From contig OZ254079.1 of assembly GCA_965267475.1 (NCBI GenBank), positions 186,001 to 250,000 of the forward strand: a DNA stretch of 64,000 nt. Direction: 5' to 3'. The notes beneath the pieces are model-generated. The model saw only the letters and a list, made by a program, of their open reading frames with translations, was not told where the DNA came from and did no database searches. This document shows positions 16,776 to 26,045 of this stretch, one piece after another. Position 1 is the stretch's first letter, and each line of letters begins with the position of its first letter. The position numbers were made by a program, and so were the translations under genes. The DNA comes from JBCBKU01 sp965267475. Its GTDB lineage: Bacteria > Pseudomonadota > Alphaproteobacteria > Rhodobacterales > Rhodobacteraceae.

Positions 16776-17285
16776 TCAGCTTGAGGATTTGGACAGTACG
16801 CTTGCGCCCAGCGCCGAAAGCGCGGATCGCAAGCCTGGATCTTCGATGGCCCGGGCCGTGTCTTCCGCCCGGGCTTTGTGTTCAGGATCCGGGCGCTTCG
16901 GCCCTGGATCATAGCTGGCCGCAGGCTCTGCGAAACCGGTGGCCGAGGTTTGCGTGATGCGGATCCGGGAAATCGCGGAATAGCCATAGCAGGCGTTGAT
17001 CCGCTCTTTCAGTTGGTCTTTCTGCATCTCGACCAGCGGCGCGTTGGCGCCCGAGCAAAGCAACGTCAGGGTCGCTCCGAAGCCGCCCCGGCCGTGGTCG
17101 ATCGACACAGGGCGCGCTGATTTGGCAAGTTTGGCGCCCGCGATCTCTTCCCACCCCGTCAAAAGCCGCGAAACGGCGAAGCCACGCGACTCACTTCCGC
17201 TCTGGATATGCCGCTTGAGATAGCTCGACGCGCGCCGAAACCCCGCCTTGGCACGGGGCAATTTGGGATGAGGCGATTTTGACAT
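16776..17285 (-). CDS. DUF721 (DciA-like) domain-containing protein
   Basis: 169 aa. Residues about 35-115 match DUF721: SRLLTGWEEIAGAKLAKSARPVSI, LTLLCSGANAPLVEMQKDQLKERINACYGY, ISRIRITQT. In proteobacteria DUF721 proteins include DciA, which loads the replicative helicase, but many short alphaproteobacterial members are uncharacterised. The C-terminal third is charged and likely disordered. It is divergent from mutY, and the first gene of the DUF721-dsbA-caiB set. Confidence 0.82.
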   Translation of the reverse strand: MSKSPHPKLPRAKAGFRRASSYLKRHIQSGSESRGFAVSRLLTGWEEIAGAKLAKSARPVSIDHGRGGFGATLTLLCSGANAPLVEMQKDQLKERINACYGYSAISRIRITQTSATGFAEPAASYDPGPKRPDPEHKARAEDTARAIEDPGLRSALSALGASVLSKSSS

Positions 17286-17367
17286 CGGGTTCCTTGCCTG
17301 CCAGCGTGCGGAGCTTAATCTCTCTTTGGCGTGAAGTCATAGCAGAGCAGCGCGGGAAGGGTAAAGT

Positions 17368-18426
17368 TTGCGTGAGACCGACAGGGCTGCCGTTTTGCTG
17401 GGCTGGTATGATGCCCATGCGCGCGATTTGCCCTGGCGCGTATCTCCGGCGGACCGCAAGGCGGGCATCCGGCCCGATCCTTATGCGGTCTGGTTGTCCG
17501 AAATCATGCTTCAGCAAACGACCGTCGCGGCGGTTCGGGACTATTACCTGAGATTCCTGGCGACATGGCCGACCGTTCAGGACCTTGCCGCGGCGGAAGA
17601 CGGCGATGTCATGGCGGCCTGGGCGGGTCTTGGGTACTATTCGCGCGCCAGAAACCTTCTGAAATGCGCCCGCGCCGTCGTCGCCGAACATGGCGGCGCG
17701 TTTCCAGACACGGTTGAGAGGCTGAAGACATTACCCGGGATCGGGCCCTACACCGCAGGGGCCATCGCGGCGATTGCCTTTGATCGCCCCGCAACAGTCG
17801 TAGACGGCAATGTGGAGCGCGTGATGGCGCGGATCCACGGGGTCGAGACCCCCCTGCCCACAGCAAAGCCCGAATTGACGGCCTTGGCTGAGATCCTGAC
17901 GCCGATGGAGCGACCGGGGGACTATGCGCAGGCCGTCATGGATCTAGGAGCGACGATCTGCACGCCGCGATCGCCCGCTTGTGGGATCTGCCCTTGGATG
18001 GACGGGTGCGTCGCGCGCAAAGCGGGGAACGCCGCGGACCTTCCGAAAAAGACGCCCAAGAAGGCCAAGCCCATCCGCTATGGGACGGCCTTCGTGGCGC
18101 GCAGGGACGATGGCGCCTGGTTGGTGGAACGACGACCGGACAAGGGGCTTTTGGGCGGAATGCTTGGCTGGCCCGGCACGGACTGGGCCGAGGTCGCTCC
18201 AGAAACCCAGGCCCCGGTTCAGGCGGATTGGCGTGATCTTGGCGCCGAGGTTCGCCACACGTTTACCCATTTCCACCTGCGACTGTCCGTTCAGGTCGCG
18301 CGCGTGAATGGCGCCACGCCGGACCGCGGTTTCTTTCTGGAAAAACAGGACTTTCGCGCTTCGGACCTGCCAACGGTCATGCGGAAGGCCTTTGACCTTG
18401 CGGCACCATACCTGCAAGCCGATTGA
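17368..18426 (+). CDS. mutY: A/G-specific adenine glycosylase
   Basis: 352 aa. It removes adenine mispaired with 8-oxoguanine. The catalytic glutamate is E45 (SEIMLQQT), the helix-hairpin-helix is LPGIGPYTAG (122-131), and the catalytic aspartate is D146 in VVDGNVERV. The [4Fe-4S] cluster loop is C198-x6-C205-x2-C208-x5-C214. The C-terminal Nudix-like domain recognises 8-oxoG (LVERRPDKGLLGGMLGWPGT, HTFTHFHL). The start is a TTG at 17368 with GGGAAGG seven bases upstream; there is no ATG in reach. It is divergent from the DUF721 gene. Confidence 0.96.
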   Translation: MRETDRAAVLLGWYDAHARDLPWRVSPADRKAGIRPDPYAVWLSEIMLQQTTVAAVRDYYLRFLATWPTVQDLAAAEDGDVMAAWAGLGYYSRARNLLKCARAVVAEHGGAFPDTVERLKTLPGIGPYTAGAIAAIAFDRPATVVDGNVERVMARIHGVETPLPTAKPELTALAEILTPMERPGDYAQAVMDLGATICTPRSPACGICPWMDGCVARKAGNAADLPKKTPKKAKPIRYGTAFVARRDDGAWLVERRPDKGLLGGMLGWPGTDWAEVAPETQAPVQADWRDLGAEVRHTFTHFHLRLSVQVARVNGATPDRGFFLEKQDFRASDLPTVMRKAFDLAAPYLQAD

Positions 18427-18452
18427 GCGGATCCTAAGGGTTGCGCTATAAC
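18423..18452 (+). promoter_or_regulatory. Promoter candidate for alkB
   Basis: TTGAGC (18423-18428), 18-nt spacer, TATAAC (18447-18452), overlapping the end of mutY and 35 nt before the alkB ATG. Confidence 0.4.
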
Positions 18453-18487
18453 CCCAGGCGGGGCGAACGGCGCGAAAGACGCTTTTG

Positions 18488-19621
18488 ATGACGAGCACGA
18501 CCCGACCGATGACCCTGTGGCAGGCGATCCCCTTTTGGGTGTCGCTTCTGTTGGTGCCCGTTGCGGTATTGGGTGCAACGCTCGGGGGCTGGGCGCTTCT
18601 CGCGACGCCGGTTTGTACTTGGTATCTGTTCGCTTTGCTCGACCGTGCATTGGGGGCAGACGCATCCAATGCGGATCCGAATACGCCGGACGCAGGGCTG
18701 TTCTGGCATCGGCTGATTACGCTGATCTGGGCACCGGTTCAGTTCGCGACAGTCTTCGGACTGATATGGTTCGTGACGTCGCACGACACCTTGGCCGGGT
18801 GGGAGAAACTGGCCGCATTTTTCGGGGTCGGTATTCTTACGGGCACCATTGGCATCGTCTATTCGCACGAGTTGATGCATCAGGCGGACCGGCGCGAGCG
18901 ATGGCTGGCCGATATCCTTCTGGCCATGGTGCTTTACAGTCATTTCCGGTCGGAACATCTGCTTGTGCATCATCGCTATGTGGGCACCCCAAGGGATGCC
19001 GTGACGGCCCGATACAACGAAGGTTTCCACCGTTTCTTCCCGCGCGTCTTGCGCGAAAGCTTTGCGTCTTCCTGTGCTGCTGAGGCTGCGTTCTTGGCGC
19101 GGAAGGGACTGCCACCCTGGCACAGGTCGAACCCGTTCTGGCGGTACGCGGTATTGCAAGCGGGCTTCCTGATGCTCGCAGCGCTGGTTGGCGGATGGGA
19201 AGGGCTGGGTCTGTTCATCTTCCAGGCCTTTGTCGCGATCTGGCAGTTGGAACTTGTGAATTACGTCGAACATTACGGGCTGACCCGGAAGCATCTTGGC
19301 GATGGCACATACGAACACACCCAACCGCATCACAGTTGGAACGGAATGCAAAAGGCCTCGAACTGGCTTTTGATCAACCTTCAGCGCCATTCGGACCATC
19401 ACTACAAACCCAGCCGGCGGTATCCCTTGCTGCAAAGTTACAGCGCCGAGGATGCGCCGGAATTGCCGCGCGGCTATGCGATGATGACGCTGGCGGCAAT
19501 GATCCCGCCTCTGTGGCGTCGGATCATGAACCCGCGCGTCCGCGACTGGCGGCGGCGGCATTACCCGGAAATTGAGGATTGGGCGCCCTACACGGCCGCC
19601 GCCAATCCGATGCCGCGTTAG
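18488..19621 (+). CDS. alkB: Alkane 1-monooxygenase (AlkB-type membrane di-iron hydroxylase)
   Basis: 377 aa. It hydroxylates terminal methyl groups of alkanes in the inner membrane. The histidine boxes of the membrane di-iron family are complete: HELMH (127-131), EHLLVHHRYVG (H157, H161, H162), NYVEHYGL, and LQRHSDHH. NYVEHYGLxR and the LQRHSDHHxxPxRxY element are the AlkB signatures separating it from fatty acid desaturases. Several hydrophobic segments lie near 10-50, 72-95, 108-125 and in the second half. No rubredoxin or rubredoxin reductase gene is in the window. The ATG at 18488 is preferred to the TTG immediately before it. Confidence 0.92.
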   Translation: MTSTTRPMTLWQAIPFWVSLLLVPVAVLGATLGGWALLATPVCTWYLFALLDRALGADASNADPNTPDAGLFWHRLITLIWAPVQFATVFGLIWFVTSHDTLAGWEKLAAFFGVGILTGTIGIVYSHELMHQADRRERWLADILLAMVLYSHFRSEHLLVHHRYVGTPRDAVTARYNEGFHRFFPRVLRESFASSCAAEAAFLARKGLPPWHRSNPFWRYAVLQAGFLMLAALVGGWEGLGLFIFQAFVAIWQLELVNYVEHYGLTRKHLGDGTYEHTQPHHSWNGMQKASNWLLINLQRHSDHHYKPSRRYPLLQSYSAEDAPELPRGYAMMTLAAMIPPLWRRIMNPRVRDWRRRHYPEIEDWAPYTAAANPMPR

Positions 19622-20799
19622 ATCACGCCGACGTCGCGCCCTGCGGTGCGGAAGGCTTCCAGACCGCGATCCAAGTCATCTCGGGTCAGGGCAGCGTTCA
19701 TCTGCGTGCGGATCCGGGCCTGACCTTTTGGCACCACCGGGAAGAAGAATCCGGCCACATAGACGTCAAGCTCATAAAGCCGCGCGGCCATGTCCTGGGC
19801 CAGCTTGGCATCCCCAAGCATCACCGGAATGATCGGGTGTTCGCCGGGCAGAAGGTCAAACCCGGCCTCGGTCAATCCCTGCCGCCAATAGGTCGCGTTG
19901 TCGAACAGCCGGGCGCGCAGATCGTTGCCATCCTCGACCAGTTTGAGCGCCTCAATCCCGGCGGCCACCACGGCAGGCGGCAAAGAGTTCGAAAATAGAT
20001 AGGGTCGGGCCCGTTGGCGCAAGAGATCGATCACTGGCTGGGATGCGGCGACATAGCCGCCAATCGCACCGCCCAGCGCTTTGCCCAACGTGCCGGTCAG
20101 CACATCGACCGAGACCCCGAAATGGGCAGGCGTTCCCGCGCCCTTCGGCCCCATGAACCCGGTCGCGTGACAATCGTCGACCATGACCAGCGCGTCATGG
20201 GCGTCGGCCAGCGCCCGGATCTCGGTCAGTTTCGCAAGATACCCGTCCATCGAGAAGACGCCATCCGTGGCGATCATGACGAACCGGGCGCCGTCGGATC
20301 GGGCCGCTTTCAGCTTCGCCTCAAGATCGTCCATGTCCGAATTGGCGTAGCGATATCGTTTCGCCTTGCAAAGCCGGATCCCGTCAATGATCGAGGCATG
20401 GTTCAGGCTGTCCGATATGATCGCGTCTTCGGGGCCGAGGAGCGGTTCGAACACCCCGCCATTGGCATCGAAGCAGGCGGCGAACAGGATCGCGTCGTCC
20501 TGCCCGAGAAACCGGGCAAGGGCCTGTTCCAACTTGCGGTGCAGATCCTGGGTTCCACAGATGAACCGGACCGAGGCCATTCCATAGCCATGGCTGTCGA
20601 TTGCCTGTTTCGCCGCGGCGGCCAGCGCCGGGTGATCGGCCAGCCCCAGATAGTTGTTGGCGCAAAGGTTCAGAAGATCCCGGCCCGCCACCTGAACAGT
20701 TCCACCCTGCGGTCCGGCAATGGGACATTCCACCTTGTAAAGGCCGGCGTCGCGAATGTCGGACAGGGTGTTCTGAAGGTGAGTTTCAAAATCGGACAT
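19618..20799 (-). CDS. kbl: Glycine C-acetyltransferase (2-amino-3-ketobutyrate CoA ligase)
   Basis: 393 aa, the length of E. coli Kbl. It is a PLP enzyme that cleaves 2-amino-3-ketobutyrate with CoA to glycine and acetyl-CoA. Family landmarks are NLCANNYLGLADHP, YGMASVRFICGTQDLHRKLE, ACFDANGGVFEPLL, VMVDDCHATGFMG, and the PLP-lysine region VDVLTGTLGKALGG. The start is the ATG at 20799 preceded by a strong GAGGGAGG; a longer in-frame extension overlapping the divergent kinase gene is rejected. Threonine dehydrogenase (tdh), its usual partner, is not adjacent. Its stop overlaps that of alkB (TTAG). Confidence 0.95.
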   Translation of the reverse strand: MSDFETHLQNTLSDIRDAGLYKVECPIAGPQGGTVQVAGRDLLNLCANNYLGLADHPALAAAAKQAIDSHGYGMASVRFICGTQDLHRKLEQALARFLGQDDAILFAACFDANGGVFEPLLGPEDAIISDSLNHASIIDGIRLCKAKRYRYANSDMDDLEAKLKAARSDGARFVMIATDGVFSMDGYLAKLTEIRALADAHDALVMVDDCHATGFMGPKGAGTPAHFGVSVDVLTGTLGKALGGAIGGYVAASQPVIDLLRQRARPYLFSNSLPPAVVAAGIEALKLVEDGNDLRARLFDNATYWRQGLTEAGFDLLPGEHPIIPVMLGDAKLAQDMAARLYELDVYVAGFFFPVVPKGQARIRTQMNAALTRDDLDRGLEAFRTAGRDVGVI

Positions 20800-20935
20800 G
20801 GTGGCACCTCCCTCTTCCGGATCCTTGGGCGGCGGCCATCCAAATGGCAAGCGTCCAAGCAGGGTTAATTGCATCTTTAGAGAGTTCTGGAAGAACCGGG
20901 TCGATGCGTTCGGGGTATCCACAAACGGGGCCTTC

Positions 20936-23362
20936 ATGGATCTGGCGGAGCGACTAGCGGAAGAGCGGCGCGCGCGGCTCGCCGCGGAAAGCCTGCTTGA
21001 CCAGCGCACGCGCGAACTTGCCGCCGCCAACGAGGAAGTCGCCAAGCACGCGATGTCCCTGACGGGGCAGGTTATCGAGAAGCGTGAAGAGGCCGAGGCC
21101 TTAAAGGGCGAGAATGAGGTCGTGCGCACCGATCTCGCCAAAGCCCAGACCGAGATGAACATCGCCAGGCGGCGGCTTTGGGATTCGCTTGAAACCATTC
21201 AAGACGGGTTCGCGGTTTTCGATGCAAATGATCGGCTGATCGCGGCGAACAAGGCTTATCTGGTGGTGTTTGACGGGCTCACACTCATTCAGCCCGGCAT
21301 CGTTTTTCCCGAGATCGCGCGGCTATCTGCGGAGGAAGGTGTCTTCGACACCGAGGGGCTGGACCGGGAAGCCTGGATCGAGATGATGGTGGCCCGCCGT
21401 CGCAAGGACGAAATCGAACCGATCACGCTTCGTCTTTGGAACGGTCAGTTCGTGCGGCTGATCGACCGGAAGACCAGGGATGGTGACCTTGTCACGCTGG
21501 CATTGAACATCACTGAAACGATCGAGCGCGAGCAGGAACTGGACGATGCACGCCTGACAGCCGAGGCCGCGAACCGCGCGAAGTCCGCATTCCTCGCCAA
21601 TATGAGCCACGAAATCCGGACCCCGATGAACGGCGTCGTGGCCATGGCCGAGCTTTTGGCCGATTCTGACATAGACGAAGAACAGCTTGAGCTGGTGCAT
21701 ACGATCAAAAGTTCGGGCGAGGCATTGCTGGTGATCATCAACGATGTTTTGGATTTCTCGAAGATCGAGGCCGAGAAGCTTGAACTGCACCCAGAGCCCT
21801 TTGATCTGGAACGCACGATCCACGACATCATCATGCTGTTGCAGGCCTCGGCCCGCGACAAGGGGATCGAGATCATTCTCGACTATGATCTGTTTCTGCC
21901 TGTGTCCTTCGTGGGGGACCCCGGGCGCGTGCGGCAGGTTCTGACCAACCTTGTCGGGAACGCCGTCAAATTCACGACAGAGGGCCACGTCCTGATCCGG
22001 GTGACAGGCCCGCCGACCGAAGACATGCGTCAGACCGTCCATGTCACGATCGAAGACACCGGGATCGGCATCGCGGCAGACATGATCGACCACATCTTTG
22101 GTGAGTTTAACCAGGCAGAGGACCACAAGGCGCGGGCCTTTGATGGGACGGGACTTGGTCTGGCCATCACCAAGCGCCTTGTCGGATTGATGGGGGGCGA
22201 AATCTGGGTCGAAAGTGAACTCGGCGCTGGCTCGACATTCGGGCTGACTGTGCCGATGTCCCTGACGGAAGGCAAAGAGGCGCCCGTCGGCAAGCCACCA
22301 CGCTGGCTGAAACGTGCCTTTCTGTTCGACAAAAGCCCAACGGCCGTAGCGGTTCTGTCCAAGCAACTTCAGGCGTTGGGCATTGATCCGGTCCCGGCAA
22401 CGACACCGGCAGACCTTGTGGGTCAGGGTGCGGGTTCGCAGGATATTGCCATCATCGCCGATCATTGTCTGGGCGATGAGACCCGGGACATTGCCGCCCA
22501 GTTGGTGGATGACGGGCGGGTCGACGCGGTTCTTATCCTGGTGGACAGCCCGATCCAGCGGTCCGTATCCGAAGATCCACGCATCCAGTTTCAAAAGCGC
22601 CCATCGCTTCGGGCCGATATGCTCAAACGCCTGTCGCAACTGCCGGAACCATCTGCCCGGCAGCGTGTTTCGCCAGAAAGCGACCCCGCCGACCCGGTTG
22701 AAGCGCCCCAGATCACGTCGCCGAAAGACGCCGTCTCGCGGACGATGGAAGAACTGCGCCTCGACGAGGAAATGATTGCCGCCGAAGCAGCCGTTCATGC
22801 TCCGGATACGGAGGCCGAGCCAGTCGAAGCCGAAGGTGCGGATGAGACGTTGCTTGACGATGCCATGCAGGCTGTCGAGATGGCGGCCGATGCAAAGGAA
22901 CCGGCCGAAGCCCCGCCGGACGCGGAGGCCAGCGGTCGCGTGATGCGTGTACTGGCCGCCGAGGACAACAAGACGAACCAGTTCGTCTTTTCCAAACTGC
23001 TCAAGACACTCGATATCGACATCACCTTTGCCAATAACGGGCTGGAAGCGGTCGAGGCCTACAAGGCGGACCCCCCGGATATTCTGTTCACTGACATTTC
23101 GATGCCGCAGATGGACGGGAAAGATGCAACCCGAGCCATTCGCGCGCATGAGGCGGAAGCCGGTTTGCCGCGCACCCGGATCGTGGCGATGACGGCCCAT
23201 GCCATGTCAGGAGATGAAGACGAAATCCTGGCTGCCGGGATCGATTTTTATCTGACCAAGCCCTTGAAGAAGGCGGAACTGATCGAGCACATTCAGGCCG
23301 CCCAGCCGGATGACGCACGCCCCGCCTTGCCGGATGAAGGGTCCGAACCTGTCGCGGTGTAA
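20936..23362 (+). CDS. Hybrid sensor histidine kinase/response regulator
   Basis: 808 aa. In order: N-terminal coiled coil (about 1-80, RLAEERRARLAAE), PAS-like sensor (about 85-205, LETIQDGFAVFDANDRLIAANKAYL), HisKA with H225 in MSHEIRTPMNG, HATPase (NLVGNAVKFT, EDTGIGI, DGTGLGLAITKRL), a divergent receiver-like region (about 450-570), an acidic linker, and a C-terminal receiver with phosphoacceptor D720 (LFTDISMPQMDG) and lysine in YLTKPLKK. No transmembrane segment, so it is cytosolic. The ATG at 20936 was chosen because upstream in-frame sequence overlaps the kbl start region. Signal and partner are unknown; an Hpt or output protein would be elsewhere. Confidence 0.92.
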   Translation: MDLAERLAEERRARLAAESLLDQRTRELAAANEEVAKHAMSLTGQVIEKREEAEALKGENEVVRTDLAKAQTEMNIARRRLWDSLETIQDGFAVFDANDRLIAANKAYLVVFDGLTLIQPGIVFPEIARLSAEEGVFDTEGLDREAWIEMMVARRRKDEIEPITLRLWNGQFVRLIDRKTRDGDLVTLALNITETIEREQELDDARLTAEAANRAKSAFLANMSHEIRTPMNGVVAMAELLADSDIDEEQLELVHTIKSSGEALLVIINDVLDFSKIEAEKLELHPEPFDLERTIHDIIMLLQASARDKGIEIILDYDLFLPVSFVGDPGRVRQVLTNLVGNAVKFTTEGHVLIRVTGPPTEDMRQTVHVTIEDTGIGIAADMIDHIFGEFNQAEDHKARAFDGTGLGLAITKRLVGLMGGEIWVESELGAGSTFGLTVPMSLTEGKEAPVGKPPRWLKRAFLFDKSPTAVAVLSKQLQALGIDPVPATTPADLVGQGAGSQDIAIIADHCLGDETRDIAAQLVDDGRVDAVLILVDSPIQRSVSEDPRIQFQKRPSLRADMLKRLSQLPEPSARQRVSPESDPADPVEAPQITSPKDAVSRTMEELRLDEEMIAAEAAVHAPDTEAEPVEAEGADETLLDDAMQAVEMAADAKEPAEAPPDAEASGRVMRVLAAEDNKTNQFVFSKLLKTLDIDITFANNGLEAVEAYKADPPDILFTDISMPQMDGKDATRAIRAHEAEAGLPRTRIVAMTAHAMSGDEDEILAAGIDFYLTKPLKKAELIEHIQAAQPDDARPALPDEGSEPVAV

Positions 23363-23366
23363 TCCG

Positions 23367-23648
23367 CTAGAACGCCAGGTTGTTGATCAGAATGATCCGC
23401 AGCGCCGCCACCGCGACCAGGGCCACAAGCGGTGACAGATCAATTCCCCCCAAATCCGGCATGAATCGACGGATCGGGCGATAAATCGGCTCCATGATCC
23501 GCTGAAGCCCGTACCAGATCTGGGCCACAAGCGGTTGCCGTGTGTTCAAAACCTGAAAATTGATCAGCCAGCTCATGATCACATGGGCGATGATGAAAAA
23601 CCACACGACGTTCAAAACCAGAAGCAGGATCTGAAGAAGCGAAGTCAT
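23367..23648 (-). CDS. YggT family integral membrane protein
   Basis: 93 aa, one YggT unit: hydrophobic helix LLQILLLVLNVVWFFIIAHVIMSW, polar loop containing YGLQRIMEPIYRPIRRFMPDLGGIDLSP, and a second helix LVALVAVAALRIIL. The loop MEPIYRPIRRF-P-GGIDLSP is diagnostic. The function is poorly defined; members have been linked to osmotic response and division. The ATG at 23648 gives the usual size, and extended readings upstream run into the promoter region of the MFS gene. Confidence 0.9.
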   Translation of the reverse strand: MTSLLQILLLVLNVVWFFIIAHVIMSWLINFQVLNTRQPLVAQIWYGLQRIMEPIYRPIRRFMPDLGGIDLSPLVALVAVAALRIILINNLAF

Positions 23649-23789
23649 GGCCGGGTCCCTTTTTGTCGGTTCAGCGCGACATAAGGGGTGGAGCCTAAGG
23701 AAACAAGAACTTGGCCTGCTTCCAGTTGGATCGCACATTGCGTTGTTGCGGGTCCACTGCTCTAAAGCCCATGGGACAGGGAGCGTGAC

Positions 23790-25130
23790 ATGGCAGGTTA
23801 TTCCAAACGCATTTGGGGCTGGTATTTCTATGATTGGGCGGCCCAACCCTATTCCACACTGATCGTCACATTCATCTTCGGGCCCTATGTGGCCGAGCTG
23901 ATCGGGGACGGGGTCGAAGCGCAATCGGCCTGGGGGTTCGGCGTCGGCGCGGCAGGGATTGTCATTGCCATCCTGGCCCCGATCCTGGGCGCGCTTGCCG
24001 ACACGGGCGGCACACGACTGCGCTGGGTCTATATCTTTTCCGTCTTCTATTTTGTGGGCGCGATGGGCCTTTGGTGGGCGGCACCTGGTGACTTCAACCT
24101 GGTGCAAACGCTTCTGTTCTTCGCCATCGGCCTGATCGGGATGGAATTCACGATCATCTTCACCAATTCGCTGTTGCCGGATCTGGGCCCGAAAGAGGAC
24201 CTGGGCCGCATTTCCGGGACCGGCTGGGCCTTTGGCTATGTCGGCGGTTTGATCGCGCTGGTCACCATGCTTGCCTTGTTTGCCGACAACCCGGCAACGG
24301 GGAAAACGGTGATCGGACTTGATCCGGCCTTCGGGCTTGATGCCAGCCAGCGGGAAGGCACCCGTTTTGTCGGCCCGTTCACGGCCATCTGGTTCGCCGT
24401 TTTCATGATCCCGTTCCTATTGTGGGTCCGAGACCCGCGCCCACCGAAGACCCGGAAAGGCGCCGCGAAAGAGGCATTGGCCGGGCTTGCCAGAACGCTC
24501 CGCCGGTTGCCGCAAACACCCAGCCTGCTCACCTATCTTTTGTCGTCGATGTTCTACCGCGACGCCATCAACGGCGTATTCGTCTTTGGCGGGATCTATG
24601 CGGCCGGGGTGCTTGGCTGGACAGTGGTCGAGGTCGGCGTTTTCGGCATTATCGCGCTGATTATGGGCGCGCTTTTCGCCTGGCTGGGCGGCAAGATCGA
24701 CAGCGCCTTCGGTCCGAAACCGGTCATTATCTGGAGCGTCGTCGGCATGACGTTAAGCACGCTGTTCATCATCTCGGTGACGGATTCAACCGTGCTCTGG
24801 CTGCCCGTGCCCGAGGGTTCAAACCTTCCGACGATCGCATTCTATTGCAACAGCGCCGCAGTCGGTGCGCTGGTCGGCACGCTGCAATCGGCCAGCCGGA
24901 CCATGATGGTACGCCAGGCCAATCCCGAGCGCATGACGGAAGCCTTCGGGCTTTACGCCCTTTCGGGCAAGGCGACTGCCTTTATCGCGCCCTTGTCCAT
25001 TGGCTATGTCACGCAACTCTCGGGCAGCCAACAAATCGGCGTGTTGCCTTTGATTGTGCTCTTCCTCCTTGGATTGATCCTGTTAGCATGGGTGAAACCT
25101 GACGGAGACAACCGAGAGAACCCAACGTGA
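23790..25130 (+). CDS. MFS transporter, UMF1 (ATG22-like) family
   Basis: 446 aa with about 12 hydrophobic segments. It opens with WGWYFYDWAAQPYSTLIVTFIFGPY, the DWA..PY signature of the UMF1 family that includes yeast vacuolar Atg22. RMTEAFGLYALSGKATAFIAPL near the end is also characteristic. Bacterial substrates are not established; amino acid or peptide efflux is a possibility. The stop overlaps the GTG of the mepA gene, so the two are co-translated. Confidence 0.88.
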   Translation: MAGYSKRIWGWYFYDWAAQPYSTLIVTFIFGPYVAELIGDGVEAQSAWGFGVGAAGIVIAILAPILGALADTGGTRLRWVYIFSVFYFVGAMGLWWAAPGDFNLVQTLLFFAIGLIGMEFTIIFTNSLLPDLGPKEDLGRISGTGWAFGYVGGLIALVTMLALFADNPATGKTVIGLDPAFGLDASQREGTRFVGPFTAIWFAVFMIPFLLWVRDPRPPKTRKGAAKEALAGLARTLRRLPQTPSLLTYLLSSMFYRDAINGVFVFGGIYAAGVLGWTVVEVGVFGIIALIMGALFAWLGGKIDSAFGPKPVIIWSVVGMTLSTLFIISVTDSTVLWLPVPEGSNLPTIAFYCNSAAVGALVGTLQSASRTMMVRQANPERMTEAFGLYALSGKATAFIAPLSIGYVTQLSGSQQIGVLPLIVLFLLGLILLAWVKPDGDNRENPT

Positions 25131-25981
25131 TCCTTCGTGTTCTGATTGCCCTTTGTCTGAGCCTGACGCCCGCCGCAGCCCAAACGCCCGCGAAAGAACT
25201 GTTCGGGGCCGAGCGTACCGGGTCCAACCAGCGCCCCGCACCGCTTGGAAGCTATGCGCGGGGCTGCATGGCCGGGGCACAGCAATTGCCCGAAACGGGG
25301 CCGACCTGGCAAGCCATGCGCCTGTCGCGCAACCGGAATTGGGGCCATCCAGAGACCCTGGCTTTCATACAGCGTCTTTCCAGAACAGCCGCCCAGCAAC
25401 CGGGCTGGAAGGGGCTTTATATCGGCGACATATCCCAGCCCCGGGGCGGGCCGATGCTGACCGGGCACCGAAGCCATCAGATCGGACTTGATGTCGATAT
25501 CTGGATGAAACCAGCAGACCGACTGAACCTGAGCCGCACCGCGCGCGAAAACCTGTCGTCGATCTCGACCCGGCGCGACAAAGGTGCCTTCGTCAACGGC
25601 AACTGGACGCGCGCGCATCACGAAATCCTTAAGGCCGCAGCTAAGGATCGGGCGGTGGCGCGGATATTCGTATTCCCGGGCGCCAAGGTGCAGATGTGCA
25701 AGGACGCGCGCGGCAACCGGGCCTGGCTTCGGAAAATCCGGCCCTGGTGGGGGCATCACTATCATTTCCATGTCCGCCTGGCCTGTCCGCGGGGCGCGCG
25801 CGGCTGCACCGATCAGGCACCGCCGCCTGCCGGCGACGGATGCGCGGATGCCGAAGAATGGGTAAAGAACATCCTGAACCCACCCCCGCCGGATCCCAAT
25901 GCCCCGCCACCGGTGCCGCGCCGGGAATACGTGATGGCGGATCTGCCGCAGCAATGTGCGGCTGTGCTTCAGTCGCGATAG
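25127..25981 (+). CDS. mepA: Penicillin-insensitive murein endopeptidase
   Basis: 284 aa from a GTG overlapping the upstream stop. An N-terminal signal peptide (ILRVLIALCLSLTPAAA, cleavage after the AxA at about 18-20) directs it to the periplasm. The LAS-type zinc site is visible: HRSHQIGLDVDIWM and the C-terminal WWGHHYHFHVRL. MepA cleaves D-Ala-meso-DAP crosslinks in peptidoglycan. Cysteines in the C-terminal half (MCKDARGN, LACPRGARGC, DGC) probably form disulfides. The proline-rich tail (NPPPPDPNAPPPVPRR) is a surface linker. Confidence 0.93.
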   Translation: MILRVLIALCLSLTPAAAQTPAKELFGAERTGSNQRPAPLGSYARGCMAGAQQLPETGPTWQAMRLSRNRNWGHPETLAFIQRLSRTAAQQPGWKGLYIGDISQPRGGPMLTGHRSHQIGLDVDIWMKPADRLNLSRTARENLSSISTRRDKGAFVNGNWTRAHHEILKAAAKDRAVARIFVFPGAKVQMCKDARGNRAWLRKIRPWWGHHYHFHVRLACPRGARGCTDQAPPPAGDGCADAEEWVKNILNPPPPDPNAPPPVPRREYVMADLPQQCAAVLQSR

Positions 25982-26001
25982 GGCTTGCCCCACCGATTTG
26001 T

Positions 26002-26045
26002 GCGGGGTAGAGACGCGCGCCCGGATGGCCGGGCCAAGTCTCCGC
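26002..26045 (+). promoter_or_regulatory. Nested-stem leader RNA candidate upstream of queuosine-precursor transporter
   Basis: Three nested complementary pairs: GCGG (26002-26005)/CCGC (26042-26045), AGAC (26011-26014)/GTCT (26038-26041), and GCCCGG (26019-26024)/CCGGGC (26029-26034) with loop ATGG. A five-base bulge (GGTAG) lies on the 5' side. It sits between mepA and the transporter, which has no clear ribosome binding site. It does not match preQ1-I, II or III patterns by eye. Confidence 0.4.

Noticed and set aside
20800..21198. N-terminal extension of kbl into the divergent kinase gene
   Set aside because: ATG 20799 has a strong Shine-Dalgarno and gives the standard 393-aa protein; the extension has no homology-like sequence.
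21323..23200. 625-codon open frame antisense to the histidine kinase
   Set aside because: Composition is that of a high-GC shadow frame. No motifs or start context, and the sense strand carries a complete multi-domain kinase.
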